Source: Gymnogyps californianus (Eukaryota > Chordata > Aves > Accipitriformes > Cathartidae). Taken from it: a DNA stretch of 64,000 nt. The number at the start of each line of letters is the position of its first letter. Position 1 is the first letter of the stretch. Of the stretch, positions 30,293-44,330 are shown piece by piece. The position numbers and the translations under genes were made by a program. Under the pieces are notes generated by a model. It saw only the letters and a program-made list of their open reading frames with translations, had not been told where the DNA came from and ran no database searches. The stretch spans positions 84,776,520 to 84,840,519 of the forward strand of contig NC_059471.1 in assembly GCF_018139145.2 (NCBI RefSeq), in the 5' to 3' direction.

Positions 30293-33200
30293 CAAGCATC
30301 TTAGGAGTATCCAGCAAATAAGCTTTGCTGCTGTTTATGCTAGTTACTCCCAGTGGTGTCTGCAGCTAAAGCGGCACAGCCACGTGTTCAGAAATGGGAG
30401 AAAAGAAAGATAGCGGCACTGCCTTGTCAGGTCAGAATTGTACTTGAACATGTTCTGCAGTTAGCAGTCTGTCTTATATTCCCTGTGGGCCAGTTCAAAG
30501 TTCATCATGCTGTTAATGCCATTTTGCAGTACGTTTCAGAGCATGGTTTTATGGACAGCTTAAGCCAGTCTAAGGCCATAATAATGCTATAGGAGTAGAC
30601 CTGGTCTCCCCTCTTGCTAGCCACTCTTCTGCCCCTGCCCTGGTGTCAGCACTAACATTCACGTGGTCAGTGGGGAGCTGGATCAGGTCCCCAGTCTAGT
30701 TGATCTATTTTTTTTAGCAGAGTTGGTTTTCAGCCAGATGATCAAGCTGAGCATACTCACTGCATGTCTTCCTGGTCTTAAACCTGGCACGAAGGGGAGC
30801 ACATGGCCAAGGCCAAGAGCAGGGATGGCTCCATTCAGGCTCTGGTTTCAGATTAGTTTGCACCAATCGTGAGATTGCGCCATAGGCCACCCAAGTCAAT
30901 AGTCTTAGCACTTTGCTGCTAGTTCACTGCCGTGTCTGGAGCGTTCAGTTCCCTGAACAGCCAGGCAGTAGTATTGTCTCTCTGCCACTTGTCTGTCTTC
31001 TGCAGATGAGGAAACTGAGAAAGAAGGTGAAAACTCCATTCACATGCTTTCATTTGCTGGCATGGGAGGAAAACTTTAAAATTTCTACTTAGTTACTGGT
31101 ATAAATGGGATATATAACTAGGACTTCAGTTGGAGACAACCGAGCCAAATATGAGTACAGGGATTCCCAGTATCATGGGACACCGTTGAGACCTTATTTG
31201 ACATGCATTTAAAATATTCTTCAAAGAGGTTTTCTAAAGGAAAAAGGTTTTAACAAAATTGCTGCTTTGCTGAGAAGCGGCACAACTGGATCAAATTAAA
31301 TAAAACCTGAATTTTAAAAGCATCTTGTGATTTGAGATACTGCAGAGAGCCTCTTTAAATGGTGTCTGAGACTGAGCATCCATCAACTGAGGAAATCTCT
31401 AACACTAGGGGCTTTAGAAAAATCTAAGCTTTCATATTTGAACTATTTCTCCATACAGCTGGAAATCTAATGTAAGCAGAGCCTAAGCAACTTGGCCAAA
31501 GTAATTTAGGGAGTCAGAACTGCTGACTGCTAATCCTAGCTCAGGTTTCTAGCCACATGCCTGGAATGCTAACGTTTGACTTTATTGTTTTGTGTTTTTC
31601 CTTTAGTCTCTGCTGTGAGGTACATTGGGGGAACAGTAGAGCAGTGATGACTGTTAACACCTCTGCCCTCTTTCTTAAGAAGGACCTTTTTTTTGCTGAA
31701 GCTTAGGGAGACAAGTACAGACTACATGGTAACATATTTCTGTGTGAGAAGTCATTTTTGGCTATCTCTCACTTTAAAAAAACATTGCACATGGGAGGTT
31801 AAGGAGGGTGTGAATAACCTGGTTTCTTTTTTGGAAGAGTGACACAGATGCAGTACGTTGGATGCAGGATGGCTTTGTTGTTAGTTATGTGTTATCATTA
31901 CATCTGCATACCACAGTCACAGGTCAGCACCTGATTCTGTCAGCACTCTACAGACACCGTAGGAAGACATCAGCTATTGACCTGAAGATCTGTCTTACTC
32001 TTAGATTTTGAGAATAAGACAGTTCGATACAGGAAGATGGGACTGTGCAAGGTGACAATTATTGGTGAGCAAAATAAGCAGTTCTCATGGTTGCAGCCTC
32101 CCTGGTAGCAGAGATAATATGGAAAGAGAATTTGAAAGAGACACAAAGTGGCTTTGTGAATGCTTATGGGAGAGCTGTGCCCAGGTGAAACAAGCAAGTA
32201 GGAAAAAAAGGGGTAGATAACTTTTCAGATAATGCTTTTTTTCCCTTTTTTTTTCTTTTTTTTAATTTAGGTTACCTCCCAAAAGAGTTGCTCCAGAACC
32301 CTGACTGTGAGTCTTCTGAGATTAACATTAGCATCTTAGTTTGGACCAGGAGTGAACTTTTGAAGTGAACCTTCTGATTGTCCCCACTTAGTGCACGTTG
32401 GTTTACACCGCAGACTGGTCACAGAGCACATGAATTGGATTCTTTTTGAGTGAAACTAAATCAGAAATTTAGGGACCTCAAAACCAATTGCTTTACTCTG
32501 CAGATCCACTCCTATTGCATGGTACTACTTGCTTATTGTAGACATAAGTTATCTTGTTTCTTTTTTTTTTTTTTTTTGAAAGGAATACAGCTTTTTGATA
32601 GACTTTCAAGTGCTCTTTGCTTATATTTCTTAAGTATGCTGATATCCTATCATCTGTAATGCCTCAGTGGCATTTGCTCAGATAGCATTATATGCTTTGC
32701 TTAGTATTCGCAGTGAAATTGCACCTATTTCAGGACAAAGTCTCTAGATTCACAGTAAGCATCTTGTAAGCTAAAATGGTGTATTGAAGGTAAATCTCAA
32801 ATGCCTACTCAGCATTTTGGCAGTGGCACGTATGGAAACAAACAGTTAAAGATAGAGAAGGTCAGAAATTCTGTCTCTGGGGATTTTGACTTGAAATGTG
32901 AGAATTTAAAAAAAAATGTTACAGGTTTTAACAGGACATTTGGCAACACTTTTCCCTCTTTCCCATGTGTGGCCATAGAGTCATTCATCAGTCGCTCTTC
33001 CCCACTTACTTGGCTCCGCAATGGAAGTATCTAGGGGCAGTATAGTCTTGATCTTGTATGTGTTTTATTAAAGCCTAGCACATTTTCAGATCCTACAGAA
33101 GAGTTCAGAAGAGAAATATTCTGTTAACGTGTGGAACACAAAGAGATGAGGTGGTGGGCAGAAATGTGGAAACATTCCCCTGTCTCCATACACTCAGAGA

Positions 33201-34558
33201 GAGGGAAGGGAAGAATTTACCACAAGTTGTTAAGGGGTAAAGTAGCACGCTCTCACAATCAACCACAGGGAACCCCAGTGAGGTGAAACCTGCTTCTTCC
33301 CTCAGACTTTACTTGGACCGGTACAGCTACTCACAGCCTCTCCTGTAGTGCTGTGTCTTAAGGCTTATATATGTATGAGACGGTGGTCAGAGAGGGTGGT
33401 CACAGAAGAATCCCAGTTTCATTGGGACTGAATTCCTACAAGAATTAAGGACAACATATTTCACCACCTGTCACCACAAATCCCAGGCACATTTATTCAA
33501 CAAAGCCTTTGTAATACAATATAAATAAGTAGCAACATAGGCACTTGATAGCAAGGGGAAAAAAAAAAGTCATGCTAAAATTAAAAGCACAGAACCCTCC
33601 TCCTAAGAAGCGATAAAAGAATACTAAACCGCATGTTACAAGTGGCAGGACACACTTGTAATTCATTCTTAAAAGGACTTCAAAAACATGCTATGAAGAC
33701 AATAAAACTATTTTAATAGAATAGAATCCTCAAAATACTTTATAGTTGAGTAGTATTTTTCTCAGCAACTGATAATGACATTAAGTGTGTTGCTCACATA
33801 ACAATACAAAATTAAGTCTGTGTAAAGACCTGTTCAGAGTAGGGTAGGGCAGCATGTGGCAATATGCCATGATGCCACTTCTTTTTAGACATCAGCGTGC
33901 CCCTTTTTTTCTGGGATAACAGCAGCTACTGTCCCAGAGGAAAGCAAGCAATCAGCTGCTGCCACTGAACTCTTGCCAAGTGCTGGGCAGCAAGCTGGTT
34001 TGGGAGTTGGTGCCGTACAGGAAGCCACAATACTATTCAGGATTCTCATTTCTTTGTGTTTAGAATGCAGCAGGACCTTGATAATGCCTACTAGGTGATC
34101 TTTCTGCATAAGGCACAGACTTCCAATGGGTCTTGGACCAGACCCCTCCTAACAGGGTCATGTTTGACCACTTCAGGAATTCTAACTAGCAAAGAGAATT
34201 TGTGTTAAAAGAAAAGAGAAAAAACCCAAACCCTTTTTGGCAGAGTTGTTGCTGCTGAACTAAGAGAAAAGAAAAAGAGGAGGAGACTCCTTACAAATGT
34301 TCGTGAATATGCTGCATAGCAACTAATGTTTGGTTTATTGCATAGAGTAATGCTGAAATACACATAGGGGTTACAGCATGCTGCAAACTAATTTTCTCAT
34401 GGGAAGGTAAAGGCTAGAAGCACTCAGAAGCTATCTGTGCCTGCAGGTGGGTGAAGACATATCTAGCTAAGCTTTACACCAGCGAGTGCTGCGGAGTTCT
34501 GTGGAAGTGGGCAATTGGCTATATTTCTAGTTTTTTTTAAGATATTAAATATTTGGGT

Positions 34559-34579
34559 TTGTGTGTGTGTGCGCGCGCA
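34559..34579. repeat. (GT)n(GC)n dinucleotide repeat
   Basis: Short alternating purine-pyrimidine run of GT units passing into GC units. Confidence 0.8.
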
Positions 34580-37500
34580 TTGCTTTCCACCAAAATTGTC
34601 CATTTCTCCCTGCAAAGAAGCAGATGTGGAAAGAACAAGCAAAGGAATGTGGAAGAAACACAGCTCCCATAGCTAAAAGATGCTGTTTCTTGTGATGTCC
34701 CAAGTTACGGTTTGTTTGCTGAAGGGTGAACTGTGAGACAATTTCTGTGCCATGTTGCTTAAGAAAAAGACAAACCCATTAAGTAAGTCCATAACACAAT
34801 GTTGCACAAGATAGCAGTGCTTCCTACCAGCATTTAGATCAGCAAGCAGAGGGAGGAAAGCAGTGTAGCAGAAAGATGAGGCTAGAGACTGATGTAATCA
34901 CTGTGTTTTTCACAGGCATCTTGTTCGGTAGCTTTCAGGCCAGCAAAGGTTATTCTCTTTATGACTGATCCTGCAACAGGGACTAACAGTACTGGGATTC
35001 TGATGTTAAAGCAAATGATATCCACTGCAGATGCTGTCTGTCAGGTTGTCAACAACTGATACAGTTAGTTCATTTTCTCCTGGTCTTCTGCTCTTGTTCT
35101 CTACATCTCTCTCAGTAAGGACTCTTCCCTCCCTGGTTCTGGCAGGGGGTTTCAGGTACATCCAGGGACTCTATCCTTTACCACCTTTAATTAGACGTTA
35201 AGGGGTGTTCTTTTACTTGGGGACATGCAGATGAAGTTACTCCTTGTTTTGACAAAGCAACAACAAATGAAATGAAGAATTAGCTTAAAAATGTGAAATT
35301 TATACTTCCCATGAGCTAAATCAGGTGCAATCTTTTCATCTTAAATATACACTGTAATGGCTTTCATCAGTAACAGTATCACCAGAATCAGTACTGTGAC
35401 AGTGTCATCTCTGTCCATTCTGGACCACTGAGTGACAAAGTGGCTGTACCCCCTCTAACCAAACTCTCGTGTGCATTACTTTACTGAATATTGCCTTTAA
35501 GTTCCTGTTCACGCAAGAATGGTTATCTCTAGTTGTACTGAAACTTTTAACTCAAGTGGTCTGACCTAGCAGAAAGCAAAGCATGACACTCCCAGGAATT
35601 CACGTCCTCAGCTAATTGTACAGCCATTTTGCCATACACAGCTGTATGATAATATCATCCGAACTGGTCACAGCAATCCAGGATATTGATTTGCAAGGGA
35701 CCAACAGAGTTACCAGAGCCGGCTCTTACTCTGCATAAGCAATCATGCCATACATTTCCATCCAAATTTATCAGATTTCACTTTCAAAACCATTAACTAA
35801 GTTTGTCTTGCTATTTATATTGGAAAACCTCATGCCTCACAGCTTATATGAAGATACAAAGCTTATATGAAGAAGTAATACTTTTTATTAGTGTAACTGG
35901 GGAAAAAAAAAGACAAGCATTCAAGCTCAAAGTTCTTTCAGCAGGTCACTCAGGGTACAAAAACACTTTCATGATGACTAACATAAGCCTTGCAAATACT
36001 TATGTATTCCAAGTTGTTTCTTCTTGCTGCATATATTTAGGGGTGCAGATGTACTATGTCAGGTCAGCTGCAGAATAAAATGAAACCTTTCATACCTTTT
36101 CCAAGTTGTCCATTTTTAGTGCACTTGAAGAAATTTTGATAATGACCTTTTAAAATCTATAGTTCATTATTTTCTCCTAACATTAAGCACACTAGGTTTT
36201 GATGCTTTTTCAGTTATTATAGGTTATTGACCATCTCAAACTGACACTCATTATCTCTGAAAATGAAGAGTATTCAGTTCAAACTCCAACAAATTTTAGT
36301 CACAAGACAGGAATCACCAATATGAAAGAGATCTATCTCTGAAAGATAATCATTCTTTTTTTTTTTTTTTAATTTCTTTGCCTGATGGAAAATATTTTGT
36401 CATCTGGAATATGGAATTTTTCATCCTGGCTTGAATCAGTCTAGTGGAGCTCTGTCTTCAGCAAATGCATCTAGCCAAGTAATGAAGGACTGTGGAGCAA
36501 AGGGAGTAGTTTTGCTTTTATGACTCTTCTGAATGATTGGTTTATTTGATTAGGTTTATTAAAGTAGCATGCAACCAGTTAGTAGTCACTAAAATTACAT
36601 AGCACTTAAAAAAATGTTGATGCAGTAACTAATTTGGTGATCAGCTGCAGAGTTTAACTCTGCATTTATTCCCTTTGGTTTTGCAAAATTGTAGTTTAGA
36701 TCTTAGATACACATTCAGTAAAGAAATAGCTGCAACAATATAAATTGTTATTGACCAACTCTTTGTTGTTGTCCTTCTGCCAGAGGTGAACACAACCACA
36801 TTTTCCACATCCTCCCCTGTTGAATCAGTAAAGCAAAATGGTCCTTCAGCCAGTTTGATGTGAAATCTAGTAGTCTCGTAACAGAACCCAAATTACTGTG
36901 AGAGGCAGTTGATGCTGAGCTTCCAGATTTCGTATGATATTGGCTTAGGAACACTTAAACATTACTTGTAAGAGGTTTGGAAAAGATAACTGGGGCTGGG
37001 CAGGCAGGGGAGTAAGGATTGGCAACATCTTAAATCACTGCAACTGTTTCTTAAATGAAAAAGCACACAAGCTGTCACAGTAATTACTGTACCACAGCTT
37101 TTTCAAACTCCTTGGAAGTGCTGATAAGAGTGTTCAGAATAGATAGGCTGCTCACATACATCCGTTCCAGAAGCATGGCCATTAGTCACTCAGGAGTCAG
37201 TTTAAGAAAAAGTTTGGCTTTTCCACTGGAGGTGCTATTTGATTTTTGCCTTGAAATGAAGCTTTCAAAATGTTGAGTTAGAAAATCTGCGTGAAGAATG
37301 CAAAGCTAGAAGTTCACTCATTCCAAAATTTAACAGGTGCTATTTTTTTGTCCCATAAATTGTTAGTTGTTCTCAATGAGAGGTAAAAGAGTGTGTAAAG
37401 GCCTCCCTAGGATTTAATAAATTGTAATTGATAGCATGCCAAGGCCATGAAACACCTTCACGGAAATGTAGCTAGGAGCAAAAACATTCACCAACAAAAA

Positions 37501-40500
37501 GGCACCAGACTAAAGAAGTTTTGAGCTTGAGTGAAAAAAGAGGCGCTATACTTCCCATTCAGCACTATATATGCACAGCGTAAAAGCCACAGAAAACTGA
37601 GGAGGAAAACTCTCCCCCAAAAAATAGCAGTTATCTTCCACTGTATTTTTAGCGTGGGAACACTGCCAGACAGCATCACTCAGCAGCCTCCCATAGCGTT
37701 CTTTGCTTCAACCAGGCAATCTGAAAACCCAAGGAATGACTTTGCACTCGTGCTTGTACCAAGGAAGCTGCAGGAAGTTTTCCATTCTTGCTTAGTGCAG
37801 TCAGTGGTACTAAGAGTTGTATTTGTCAACAGCTTTGCATTGCTCTCGGTATCATGTCAGTTATGCTTGCTCCTGAGGTTTCTGCTGGCAGCACTGTCCA
37901 TGCTAAAGCTGCTAACAACACTGCAGCTGAATCACTGTGAGCAAAATTCTTTACAGTGCACCAGACTCGAGCTGACTCAAAATAGCAGTGATGCACTGTC
38001 ATCAAAAAGTGTCTGCGAGGAGAAGAGCTGTCATTAAAGCTGTCCAAAAGCTGCCCAGTGTGAACAGCTATGCTGCTTGTATCTAGCTGGGGTAGACAGT
38101 AGAGTTCTCTTTTCAATACAGTAGCTTTGTCTAGAAGGCTGCGGTTATTTGGAATATGTACAAGTACACACCATCAGGGGTGGAAATGGGAAGAAATATT
38201 CAGTGGGAGATTTTTAGTGGTGCTATAGTCACAGTATTCACCTTTCCTTCACCATCTGTGGGAGCATGGTCAGGTCACATAGCTCATGGCATCTCTACCC
38301 TGAAGGCAAAGATGTAAGTATAACTGAAGTAGATCTACTGAAGCTAGCTCGAGGCTAGCTAGAGAGACTATAGAAGGTGTTGCCACATAGGTCACTAGAG
38401 GCTGCAAAGCCCATTTAAGAATCCAGGTAAACGTTTGTAGCTGGCCACACTGAGCTGCTGCAACATCTTTCTCCAAATCATCTGCCCAGAAATTCACTCC
38501 AGACTGTCCCTGCAAGCTGCAGTCACATACTGATTGCAGTATGGGCACATACTCTATTTTACTCAGTACTTTTAGTGGTCAAGCTCTCTATGCGTTCATC
38601 AGAGGTGACTAGCAATCAGAAACTATTTGTTAATGAGGATTTTGTATCCTCTCCCCAGGGGACTCTATTGACACAGGATTATTCTGAAACGGTGTGTGGA
38701 ATAAGAGTGCCTTTTTCTGCATTAATGTATTCAGCTTTGCTGGTGAGTAATACAACATTAGCAAGGCATTCGTAATTCTGTAGTAGTCGTTGTCCACACA
38801 TGGAGTTCCTCTGAAGAACTAGCCTGCAGATTCTCACCCTGTTTTACTCCAGACTAGTTTGCAGGTTCCCTTGTTGGAAGGAGGTAGCTCACTGTTAGTT
38901 CTCAACCAGCTCCCCAAAACTTTTTCATTTCTTCATAAATACCTTGGTATGGCTTCCTCCATATATCTCCCTCTTGGCAGACCCCAACTGAAGGGCTGTG
39001 CCTCTTCTGCTGGCAATTCAGGACCATTCTTTGCTGTAGGCCCTGTCCCAGCTTTTCTGTCTGTGCATTTTATTAAATACATCATTTGCTACCCAATTAA
39101 GACATTTGCCTGCTCTCTTACACCTGCCAGCAGTACCATTTCTGTGCTCTATGAGCTTTAGGGGCTTGCTTGAGAGCTGAAACGTGTTTCTGGGTCTATT
39201 TTGGAGGAGAGCAGCAGGCTTTTATCTCCTGCAGCCTTCTTCCACCTCCAGAGAAAGACCCCGTGCCTTCCATCCTCGTCCTGTGCTAGCCAGAGCCAGA
39301 TTGGCACTCCTGCTCTGGGGCAATTAACCAAAGTGGCATCTCTCATAATGCTGCCAGTGAGACAGCAACAAGGACGATAAACGCCTGCAGTTTATGCTCT
39401 GCCTCGGGGGTGAGGGTGGGGGGAACAAGAATGCCAAGGATCTGGCTGGATCCTAACAAAGCCCTGCTCAGGGAGGTGCTCACAACCCAGAGCTCAGGAG
39501 CTGCACCCCCTCAGGGCACTGGCCCTGCTGAGCCAGCTCTGGGGGGAACGCCAGGCCACTGGCAGGGCCTCCCCAGGCACCCCTCAGTAGCACTCGGGAG
39601 GGCGTCCAGCACCACCTCATACTAAAAAATGGAGAAAATACCTCATACGCTGCAGTATGTGATTTTAGCCATCCGTGTAAACACGCATAATCTGTTCTTT
39701 TTTGCTGGCCATAAACATTTGTAATCTACATACCTGCTGAAGTTTTTTTCCTTTGCATTACTTTCCAGAGAACTGAACTCAAGTGATTTTTATATTGAAA
39801 TGACCTAAAGGGTAATGATAAACAAAAAGTTGCAAAATGATACCAACATTAATTTCCACCTTGCCACTAACTGTCATTATTTGGGGTCTCAAGTGGAAAC
39901 AACTTTGCCTTCCTCCCAAAACCCTCTCACTGCCCTTGACAGGAGGCAATTTTATTTAATGAAGACAGCGGTACTTCAGTATAAAGGTGTCAAGTGAATT
40001 ATTCATGAGGTCCTTTATTTCCAAAGCATTCCAGCTGCTTTATCTCATTGTAAAATTGTAAAAGAAAATTAAAGTTTTTGTGGAAGTGCAGCTGTTGCTT
40101 TGAAAAGCATCTGTTTACCAACTAATACTGGGAGAAAGTAACATCCTCAGCTTCTGCTGTCAAGCGGCAGAAGTAAAAGACCAACAGAACTGGGCAAACA
40201 GATACACTGGAGAGAAATGAGCATAACTGATAACAACAGCACTGTGAGGAAATCAATATTCAGGTATTTTTAGGTGCCTCATTTTCTGCAATTAATGTCT
40301 TGAGCAGTATTGAAAAAATGGAGCAGCTGAGCTTTTTTCCCCCTCTATATTCCCCTTTCTTAACATATGACTGTTCTTTACAGTCATTTCAGTATTTCGT
40401 TACAGACCAGCCCTGTCATTAGCGCAGTATGTTGATATGTATCTTTACTCACGAGGAAACCAATATAGTCAGCATGGCTATACATGAGCACAACAGTCTT

Positions 40501-43500
40501 TGCATTTCATCTAATTTCAGAGCCAGATCCACATACGCTGATTCAATTACAGAGTAGAATTCACTGCAGCAACTGTGGGCCTTATTCTTACTTCACTGGC
40601 TACATAGTTATTTAAATTTGCACTGATGTGCAAAAGCGTTGCAAAAGAAAAGATGATTTTTTTTCTTGCTGGTATTTTAGTATTGTGGAAGTACAAGTAA
40701 GCTATATTTAGAAATATGGTTAAAAAATCACCGTACCCTTAGAAGTCAGGCCAGACTACATATAAGCAGCTTGCTGAACTTACTATAGCACTCTAGAGGT
40801 TTGTGAGAGCAGGCACACTGCAAGCTTTTGCCCTTTATTTCACCAACTACATCCTTCGACCTCGTGGAGAGAGTTCTCGTTTAAAAGACAAGTTAACATG
40901 ATTTATACTTTCACCTCTTCTTTGTTACAATCTTATTGTTAAGTATTTTCTCATAATCATTTAATCATAAAGAAAGTGCACCTCTGTGCCTATGCATATT
41001 TTTACAGAGTAAGGTCACGTCTACCAAATAGCAGGTAATCTGCTACATTCCATCACTATTTAGCAAATATAGCTCAATATTAAAGAATGCATTTTTACCT
41101 TTCACTTACCAGCCTTTGTGCCCATAACAGGACAGAAATAACACTGTGTAGGCTATCTTACTTGTGACATTTCCTAATTTTGGGCACTTTATTTTTTAAT
41201 CTCAATATTTGTTTTTGTGTAGGACGTTTTGTCTGGAACAGTCCTAATACAATGGCATCTATCCTCAGATACCATCCTCAGTTATCAAACCAAAGTAACA
41301 TTTAAAAATGTGATCATAATCTTAAAGGCTTAAACATAAAGATAAGAAAATACATAATCATAAAAAAAATTACTCTCTTCAGTGCAGAAGTAGATTGCAA
41401 TTACTCCTAATTAATTCTGGTGCTGATGAGATTGGTATCTGGTTTAATATAGCTGCCTTGCCAACTGGATGCTAATTTCTTCCTCCTGAGCATGAAGATT
41501 TTTCTCAGTTTTAATTTAACTGCTAACATAGGATTTGGCTAATAGCTGCTATGGCAGCTATCGTGCTTTTTCTCCCTGTTATATACAATGATCAGGAGAA
41601 GCTACAAGCAAGTCCTCCTTGAATTTGAGCAATACTCATCTGCCCAGCTTGTACAACAGAACTTCAGGAAAGGAAAGAGGTATCAGCAGGCTGATTCTTT
41701 TCCATCAGTAATCACTGGACTGCAGAAAGCAAGAAAAAACTGATGGATCTACCAAGGAAAATAAAAATGTTTCAATAATGATGTTATGAGATCGCTGTGC
41801 ACTGGCTTGAGTGACTGCACCAAGTAGAAGGTAATGCCAATGCCTTCAAGTCTTCAGAAGAGAAGAACCTTTTTGACTGAGGCTTTCTGCCAGTGTTGTG
41901 AAGGTAGAGACAGACCAAAATAGTGCTCTCACTGGGGACAGACAGTCTGTGCTGTTCCTTCAACCCCTTGTGGGCACCCAAGTATCCAGACAAGAGAGAA
42001 ATGTGGGAGAACCACACTTCAGAAACTCTGCTTCTCAAAAAATTTTTTTTTTTTTAATTAAGAATGCTGATAACTAAATTACTTTCCATTTGCATCTCTC
42101 TGCTGAGTTTTCTCAGGATAAGATATTAGGATTTTTCTGAATCTATAGGATCATCAAGGATTACTAGAGCTGACATTGAAAAAATCCACAAAAGAGAATC
42201 TGTCCTTCTTGCGAACATCAGCAGCTATAACATTTCTCATATGGTTTTGATTTGTAAGTACTCCAAGCAGCAGACTGCCTCCGAACATCTGTTCACTGAA
42301 TGTCCCAGAGAGACTGGTTTTGTACTGCAAATTTCAAGCATCTCCGCTATTAGCATGCAATACCAGCATCTTTGCTCCCCTTGCTGAAATGTTTTTAATG
42401 TGGATAACTTAGAAGAAATATATTTGTCTGAAAGCTGATAAATTCCTACATATTTTTAAAATTCCTACATATTCTTTAAATCTTGAAGGATTTTGCAAAA
42501 CTCATACCCAGTCATCCTGCTTAGCTATTCTTTTTAGCTTTCTCTTTTCTTTGTATTTAATTTTCTTTCCATGGCATTTCTTATAACTGAAAAAGTTGTT
42601 TGATTTTTTAGATGATGACTTTTCATTTAGATGCCTGCTCAAGATGCGCTCTTCCATTAAAGCTTCAATGACAATTCACTAAAATAGAAAATTATATGTT
42701 AATATTTGAGTTCAGGCCTCATCTGGCACGCTCATTTATTGCAAATCTTTACAGTGCTATCTTACAGTAAATTTTTAGGCCATTATCCTGCACATGCTTA
42801 ACTTTGCAACTGTGTGTAGCCCTGTGTAAATTCAGTGTTCTTTCATGGATTTTAAAGGTAAACAAGTACAAAGAGATCTGGCCCTCAGGGTATGGGATTA
42901 CCTGACTGCATTTACATAGCAAGAGTTAGCACAAGAAAGACTTAGTTATGCTACAAAGCATAGTAGAATTCCCCCCCAAACTCAGTATAGCCATAGTCTG
43001 GTTTTGACTGTAGATCTTCATACTTTATGAACTTTTTCATATTGTTTTATCCCAATATTGCAAGTTAGTAAATATGACATTGATAGCATAAGCTTTTCTA
43101 GAAATGAATACACTCTTCTGTAACTATATTAGGATATAGACTTCATAAAAATGTATCTTGTTTACCTTGAATGACCAAAAGAAAAATAAATTAGCAACCA
43201 AAAAATAAGAAAAAAAAACCCCAGGACCTCTCTGAGCAATTCTTACTGCTTCAAATCAATTACACTGCAAGTAAGTACGCTCATTAAATTATAACCACTA
43301 CACTGGAAATGTTGTTCCCTTAAACTATCCATAGTTTTAGAGAAGGCAAGACTTGCCAAATGTAAATTATTTAAACTATGTGGAAAGCACAAGAGTGTTC
43401 AAAAATACAACTGTTCAAAAATGCTTGTCTGCTTGCTAGAAGAAGAGGGTACATATTCACTAAGAACCCAGGGATTCTAGTAGCAAGGGCTTCGCTTTTG

Positions 43501-44179
43501 AGCCGTCCTACTTCGAAATGGTTCTTCTGCAGCTTCATCAGATCCCTTTACTGTTTCCACAAGGCTACAAGACATGGACACGGTTTAATCGGTTCATATC
43601 TAAAAGCAAAACCACCAGACATCCCTAGGAGTTTTAATTTAGAGTGGCAATCTTTTGTAAAACCTTTTTTCTCTAGCTGTGCTTTTTTAGAACAGACTAA
43701 TCCTCAGCTTCACTGCGGTGTTCTTGCACCCAAACAGGGGGGATTGCAATATCGGTTAGGAGCAGAATTGGAGTGGTGTTGTAGGAAATATTTGTAAAAC
43801 TTCTAACTGACGAAGCACAAGAGAGTAGCTACACATCCTGTGGCCAAACTCTAATTCTTTTTCTAATATTCGGGCCAGGAGCGGTTGATGTACCACACCC
43901 AGAGCAGTAAACGGAAAGGCTGCATCTATCGCTTTGTTCTGCAGCGCTGCGTGACAAGGGGAGACACAGGATACGTCCAGGCGGATCCATGCAGGCAGGC
44001 ATGAGCTCTTCAGTGCTGCGCTCGGAGCTGACCGAGACAGCAGACAGGAGAACCTGTGCACCAGTGCACCTAGGCAGCTTCCTGCTCACAACCGCCTCGT
44101 GTCCAGCTAACCTGGGGGAAAGGCTGAGAGCTTAAACTCTGCCTGCACCTCTATGCATAGATGTCCTTTCAGACAGACC

Positions 44180-44330
44180 TCTATCCTTCCTTCCTTCCTT
44201 CTCTCTTTCTCTTCTCTCTCTCTTTCTCTTTTCTCTTTCTTTCTCTTTCTTTCTCTTTCTCTCTCTTTCGTTCTCTCTCTCTCTCTTTCTCTCTTTCTTT
44301 CTCTATCTTTCCTTCTTTCCTTTCTGTCCT
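44180..44330. repeat. Homopyrimidine CT-rich microsatellite
   Basis: About 150 bases of almost pure C/T on the plus strand, built from CTTTCT, TCTC and CCTT units. The minus strand is therefore purine-only. Apparent Arg/Glu/Lys- or Ser/Leu-only open frames here are artefacts of the repeat. Confidence 0.95.

Noticed and set aside
37531..38037. 168-codon plus-strand open frame, the longest in the gene-poor region
   Set aside because: No recognisable domain, no nearby exons, odd Cys/Leu/Ser composition; consistent with chance.
43378..43797. 139-codon plus-strand open frame
   Set aside because: No motif, no promoter or splice context; treated as chance.
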